Below are positions 14,583-17,823 of a stretch of DNA of 17,823 bases, one piece after another. Source of the stretch: Ilumatobacteraceae bacterium. GTDB lineage: Bacteria; Actinomycetota; Acidimicrobiia; Acidimicrobiales; Ilumatobacteraceae. Where the stretch lies: positions 1 through 17,823 of the forward strand of contig JALRJT010000087.1 in assembly GCA_023254985.1 (NCBI GenBank), given 5' to 3'. A model generated the notes under the pieces. That model was not told the origin of the DNA and did not search any database. It saw nothing but the letters and a program-made list of their open reading frames with translations. Position 1 is the first letter of the stretch. Each line of letters opens with the position of its first letter. Both the position numbers and the translations under genes were made by a program.

Positions 14583-16076
14583 CTAGAGCTGAATCCAGGT
14601 GGTCTTCAGGTTGGTGTAGCCCTCGATCGAGTGCAACGAACGATCCCGACCGGTGCCCGACTGCTTGAAGCCACCGAACGGAGTCGTGATGTTGCTGCGG
14701 TCGAAGGTGTTCACCCACACCGTGCCGGCACGCAATTGGCGCGCGATCTTGTGGGCCTTGCTCACGTCACGGGTCCACAGTGCGGCGCCGAGGCCGTACT
14801 GGGTGTCGTTGGCGATGCGCACCGCCTCTTCTTCGTTGGTCACGCGCACCGAGCCGAGCACCGGCCCGAAGATCTCTTCCTTTTCGATCCGCATGCCGGG
14901 CTTGACGTCCGTGAAGATCGTCGGCGGGATGAACACGCCACCCTTCACCGGCTCCACTGGCTTGCCGCCAGTGTGGATCTTCGCGCCCTCGGACTCGCCG
15001 ATCTTGATGTACTCGTTCACGCGATCGAACTGCGTTCGATCCACGATCGTGCCCATCGCCGTCGCCGGGTCGTAGGTGTCTCCCGGCATGATCGACTTGG
15101 ATACTTCGCGCACCTTGTCGAGCAGTTCGTCTTCGACGCGAGCATCGACGATGACCCGCGTTCCCGCGTGACACGTCTGACCAGCGTTATAGAACACGCC
15201 CCAAGCGATCGCAGAAGCTGCCGCATCGATATCGGGCAAGTCACCGAGCACGACGTGCGGAGTCTTGCCACCAAGTTCAAGGGACACTGCCTTGGCATTG
15301 CTCTCCGCTGCGTACTTGAGGAAGTACTTGCCGACCTCAGTCGAGCCGGTGAAGGCGAGCTTGTTCACATCCATGTGACGACCGAGCGCACCGCCGGCGG
15401 TCGGACCGAAGCCCGGAACCACGTTCAACACACCGTCGGGCAGACCTGCCTGTGTGGCGAGTTCCGCGAACAGCAGTGCCGAAAGTGGAGACTGCTCGGC
15501 CGGCTTCAACACGACGGAGTTTCCAGCGGCAAGTGCAGCGCCGACCTTCCACGAGGTGATGATGAGTGGGTAGTTCCACGGCACGACGGCGCCGACGACA
15601 CCCATCGGCTCGCGCTCGATGAAAGCGACCGAGTCACGCGGGATCGGAGCAATCTCGCCGTACAGCTTGTCGATGCACTCGGCGTACCACTGCATGTTGT
15701 TGGCGCACGACGCGACGTCGACGTTAAGCGAGTCGCTGATCGGCTTGCCGCAGTTCATGGTCTCGAGCAGGGCGAGTTCCTCTGCGTGCGCATGGATCAA
15801 CTCGACCCAGCGAAGAATCAACTTCTTGCGATCCAACGGCGCCATCTCGCGCCACACGCCGGCATCAAAGCTCGCCTTCGCGGCCGCAACAGCGCGATTC
15901 ACGTCTTCTGCGTCGCCCTCAGCGACGTTGGCGATCAACTTGCCGTCACGTGGGTTGATCGACTCGAACGTCTTGCCACTTGCGGCATCGACGAACTTGC
16001 CGTTGATGAACAATTGCGTGCGCTTCACCTGTGCTTCAGCGCGCTCTGTCCATTCTTGTTTGGTTGGCATTGCCAT
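14583..16076 (-). CDS. NAD(P)-dependent aldehyde dehydrogenase, KauB/PuuC-like
   Basis: A 497-residue aldehyde dehydrogenase. Catalytic Cys302 (NAGQTCHAGTR), general-base Glu267 (LELGGK) and Asn168 (PWNYP) are present, with FTGSTEVGK at 242-250 for the cofactor. The C-terminal KQSGTGRDRSLHSIEG block resembles remembered PuuC and KauB, which oxidise gamma-glutamyl-aminobutyraldehyde and 4-guanidinobutyraldehyde. The latter is the product expected from the AruI-like enzyme in the convergent operon, so this may be the missing KauB step; betaine aldehyde is another candidate. The ATG at 16076 was chosen because GGAG lies five bases before it, over a GTG at 16082. It is the first gene of the seven-gene operon. 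Confidence 0.88.
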   Translation of the reverse strand: MAMPTKQEWTERAEAQVKRTQLFINGKFVDAASGKTFESINPRDGKLIANVAEGDAEDVNRAVAAAKASFDAGVWREMAPLDRKKLILRWVELIHAHAEELALLETMNCGKPISDSLNVDVASCANNMQWYAECIDKLYGEIAPIPRDSVAFIEREPMGVVGAVVPWNYPLIITSWKVGAALAAGNSVVLKPAEQSPLSALLFAELATQAGLPDGVLNVVPGFGPTAGGALGRHMDVNKLAFTGSTEVGKYFLKYAAESNAKAVSLELGGKTPHVVLGDLPDIDAAASAIAWGVFYNAGQTCHAGTRVIVDARVEDELLDKVREVSKSIMPGDTYDPATAMGTIVDRTQFDRVNEYIKIGESEGAKIHTGGKPVEPVKGGVFIPPTIFTDVKPGMRIEKEEIFGPVLGSVRVTNEEEAVRIANDTQYGLGAALWTRDVSKAHKIARQLRAGTVWVNTFDRSNITTPFGGFKQSGTGRDRSLHSIEGYTNLKTTWIQL

Positions 16077-16168
16077 GGTCACTCCACTTCACCGTTGGTC
16101 GGGGCGTAGATACGGTACCAACCTCACCCGTCATGCACAGTCTCCCCCTTGTGCGTTCGTTCGGCTTC

Positions 16169-16174
16169 TAGGCT
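16169..16174 (+). promoter_or_regulatory. Candidate -10 box TAGGCT for a leaderless sulfotransferase mRNA
   Basis: TAGGCT ends eight bases before the ATG at 16183, which would put the RNA start at or near the first codon. No Shine-Dalgarno is present. The same hexamer occurs over the probable nhaA promoter (minus, 2934-2929), and TACGCT precedes the aruH-like gene, so this may be the local housekeeping -10 form. A good -35 at normal spacing was not seen. Confidence 0.35.
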
Positions 16175-16182
16175 TGTCGCAC

Positions 16183-16983
16183 ATGACCACGCGCCGACTG
16201 CTCGCGATCGCCTCGGTTGAGCGCACGGGCAGCACACTGCTGTGCAGCATCTTGCGGGCCACTAAGGCGGCCGGGAATCCCGTCGAGTACCTGAACATCC
16301 AGACCAACAACTTCGCGACTTTCCGCGAGCGTCACCACACCCCACGCATCAAGGCGACACTCCTACCGATGGCGCTCGCGCGCAAGTCGACGGGTCGATT
16401 CCCGTGGCGCGACATCTCGTCGTTTTCGAAATCGTCGTTCATCGACTACTTGCACGAGATCGCCGAAGTCAACACGACATCGAACGGCGTGTTCGGCGTG
16501 AAGATGCACTGGAATCAATACAAGCGGCACATGCTCGATCTTGGTGTGGATGTCTCACTGTGGGGTGCTCCCGTTTCGTGGCTGCGCATCACCCGCGAAA
16601 ATGAATTGCGTCAGGCGATCTCCTTCGTGCGCGCGGCACAGACCGAGAGCTGGAACAGCAACATGGAGGTCGTCAAGGAACCCCGCTATGACGCTGCTGC
16701 GATCATCGCGGCACTCGACCGCATTGCCTCGGAGAACGCCGACTGGGATCGCTACTTTGCCGAGCACTCGATCACGCCATTACACATCACCTATGAACAG
16801 CTGACGCGAGAGATGGACGCAACGATTCGCCTCGTGCTCGCACACGTCGGGGCACATGTCGACGTCGTTCCCCCGCCGTCCACCAAGTCGCAGTCGGACG
16901 CGCTCAATGCCGAATGGGCAGAACGCTTCGTTGCCGAATACCCCGAACACGCGCACCGCCGCTCCATCCCTCGCACCGCCTAA
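16183..16983 (+). CDS. Stf0-family sulfotransferase
   Basis: A 266-residue PAPS-dependent sulfotransferase of the Stf0 type. The 5'-phosphosulfate loop is ERTGSTLLC at 13-21, close to the mycobacterial RSGSTLL form, and the 3'-phosphate block is ITREN followed by LRQAISFVRAAQTESW (about 136-157). GVFGVKMHWNQY at 102-113 is also characteristic. Mycobacterial Stf0 sulfates trehalose at O2 on the way to sulfolipid, but the acceptor here is unknown and could be another glycoside or lipid. The start is the ATG at 16183; the longer open frame to the left is antisense to the aldehyde dehydrogenase. It is divergent from the catabolic operon, with 106 bases between, and upstream of menB; a functional link to either is not shown. 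Confidence 0.85.
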   Translation: MTTRRLLAIASVERTGSTLLCSILRATKAAGNPVEYLNIQTNNFATFRERHHTPRIKATLLPMALARKSTGRFPWRDISSFSKSSFIDYLHEIAEVNTTSNGVFGVKMHWNQYKRHMLDLGVDVSLWGAPVSWLRITRENELRQAISFVRAAQTESWNSNMEVVKEPRYDAAAIIAALDRIASENADWDRYFAEHSITPLHITYEQLTREMDATIRLVLAHVGAHVDVVPPPSTKSQSDALNAEWAERFVAEYPEHAHRRSIPRTA

Positions 16984-16989
16984 GTTCCA

Positions 16990-17024
16990 CCTGCGGTGTG
17001 TCGCAGGCACATTCCCCTGCGACA
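16990..17024 (+). promoter_or_regulatory. Mutually exclusive hairpins before menB
   Basis: Three related segments occur: CCTGCG (16990-16995), TGTCGCAGG (16999-17007) and CCTGCGACA (17016-17024). The middle one pairs perfectly with the third (9 bp, 8-base loop), or its CGCAGG part pairs with the first (6 bp, 6-base loop), so the two hairpins exclude each other. The strong one ends eight bases before the menB ATG. It could be the sulfotransferase terminator, a menB operator or a switch. GACAAT at 17021-17026 is a possible -10 box for a leaderless menB mRNA. Confidence 0.45.
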
Positions 17025-17032
17025 ATGGACGT

Positions 17033-17823
17033 ATGGCCAAGCACGTCTCCGACATCTTTGACGCCTCCCAGTGGGACGAGGTTGCTGGCTTTTCCTTCCA
17101 GGACATCACCTACCACCGCGCCAAGAGCCACGGCACCGTACGCATCGCCTTCAATCGGCCAGAAGTCCGCAATGCGTTCCGCCCAGCGACGGTCGACGAG
17201 TTGTATCGCGCACTCGACCACGCTCGTCAGTCGACTGACGTCGGGTGCGTGCTGCTCACCGGCAACGGACCATCTCCCAAGGACGGCGGCTGGGCGTTCT
17301 GCAGCGGAGGCGACCAACGCATCCGCGGCAAGGACGGCTACAAGTACGCCGAGGGCGAGACCGCGTCGTCGATCGACTCGTCGCGTAGTGGTCGACTGCA
17401 CATCCTCGAAGTGCAGCGACTGATCCGCTTCATGCCCAAGATCGTCGTCTGCGTCGTGCCAGGTTGGGCGGCCGGCGGCGGACACAGCCTGCATGTCGTT
17501 GCAGATCTCACGCTCGCGAGCAAGGAACATGCACGGTTCAAGCAAACCGACGCCGACGTCGCCAGCTTCGACGGAGGCTTCGGTTCCGCATACCTCGCAC
17601 GCCAAGTGGGCCAGAAATTCGCTCGCGAGATCTTCTTCCTCGGTCGCGAGTATTCTGCAGACGATGCGCACCGCATGGGCATGGTGAATGCCGTCGTGCC
17701 GCACGCCGAACTCGAGTCAACCGCACTGCAGTGGGCCAAGGAGATCAACGGCAAGAGTCCGACCGCTCAGCGCATGCTCAAGTTCTCGTTCAACTTGATC
17801 GACGACGGTCTCGTCGGCCAACA
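17033..17823 (+). CDS. menB: 1,4-dihydroxy-2-naphthoyl-CoA synthase MenB (3' truncated by window)
   Basis: The frame runs to the window end, giving 263 residues of a protein usually near 300, so roughly 40 C-terminal residues are missing. It is a crotonase-fold enzyme that closes the second ring of the naphthoquinone in menaquinone synthesis. The stretches LHILEVQRLIRFMP, GWAAGGGHSLH and RQVGQKFAREIFFLGR match actinobacterial MenB closely. The active-site segment KQTDADVASFDGG carries Asp where bicarbonate-dependent enzymes such as E. coli MenB have Gly, suggesting the bicarbonate-independent type (from memory). The ATG at 17033 fits the conserved N-terminal MAKHVSDIFDASQWDEV. An ATG at 17025 is out of frame. 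No Shine-Dalgarno is seen, so a leaderless mRNA is likely. Confidence 0.93.
   Translation, partial: MAKHVSDIFDASQWDEVAGFSFQDITYHRAKSHGTVRIAFNRPEVRNAFRPATVDELYRALDHARQSTDVGCVLLTGNGPSPKDGGWAFCSGGDQRIRGKDGYKYAEGETASSIDSSRSGRLHILEVQRLIRFMPKIVVCVVPGWAAGGGHSLHVVADLTLASKEHARFKQTDADVASFDGGFGSAYLARQVGQKFAREIFFLGREYSADDAHRMGMVNAVVPHAELESTALQWAKEINGKSPTAQRMLKFSFNLIDDGLVGQ

Noticed and set aside
13618..14668. Two long plus-strand open frames opposite the HIBADH-like gene
   Set aside because: Both lie across the intact dehydrogenase gene and neither has domain signatures.
14631..16109. A 492-codon plus-strand open frame opposite the aldehyde dehydrogenase
   Set aside because: Antisense shadow in GC-rich coding DNA: no recognisable domain, while the minus-strand ALDH has a full catalytic set.
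1..17823. CRISPR array, insertion sequence, phage genes or long tandem repeats
   Set aside because: No regularly spaced repeats, transposase, integrase or terminal inverted repeats were seen on reading the window.

Overview
The window reads as chromosomal DNA from a moderately high-GC actinomycete. Candidate lineages are Acidimicrobiia or Ilumatobacter-like, but that placement is inference: it rests on the CpG-rich codon use, a tmRNA without an encoded CCA, several apparently leaderless starts, a Stf0 sulfotransferase and an actinobacterial-type MenB. No integrase, transposase, CRISPR array or phage gene was seen. No gap between genes exceeds 300 bases.

Layout. Bases 1-34 are the 3' end of tmRNA. 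A TetR regulator (minus) abuts it and is divergent from an SDR oxidoreductase (plus); the two share an array of four TGACAT half-sites. Next is a minus-strand NhaA Na+/H+ antiporter, convergent with the SDR. From 3057 to 8777 a compact plus-strand operon encodes an MFS transporter, an AruH-like arginine:pyruvate transaminase, an AruI-like ThDP 2-ketoarginine decarboxylase, a TmpA-like Fe(II)/2-oxoglutarate dioxygenase and a TmpB/PhnZ-like HD-domain diiron oxygenase. It meets, with no bases between, a seven-gene minus-strand catabolic operon (transcribed 16076 to 8778): KauB/PuuC-like aldehyde dehydrogenase, 3-hydroxyisobutyrate-dehydrogenase-like enzyme, class II aldolase/adducin protein, Zn-alcohol dehydrogenase, enolase-superfamily protein, FAD amine/amino-acid oxidoreductase and a small cupin. 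Divergent from that operon is a Stf0 sulfotransferase, followed by a 3'-truncated menB.

How they may work together. The dioxygenase/HD pair matches the known TmpA/TmpB organophosphonate route, in which 2-trimethylaminoethylphosphonate is hydroxylated and then cleaved to glycine betaine and phosphate. HD-protein residues matching PhnZ metal and phosphonate ligands are present at near-constant offset, and the dioxygenase keeps a trimethylammonium-type aromatic cage. Its coupling to an AruH/AruI arginine-transaminase module, and its convergence with an aldehyde dehydrogenase/FAD-oxidoreductase operon, is an unusual combination. Either two pathways share a transcript, or this is a pathway for a cationic (guanidinium or quaternary-ammonium) amino acid or phosphonate that has not been described. 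Family assignments come from motifs and remembered sequences, not from database searches.
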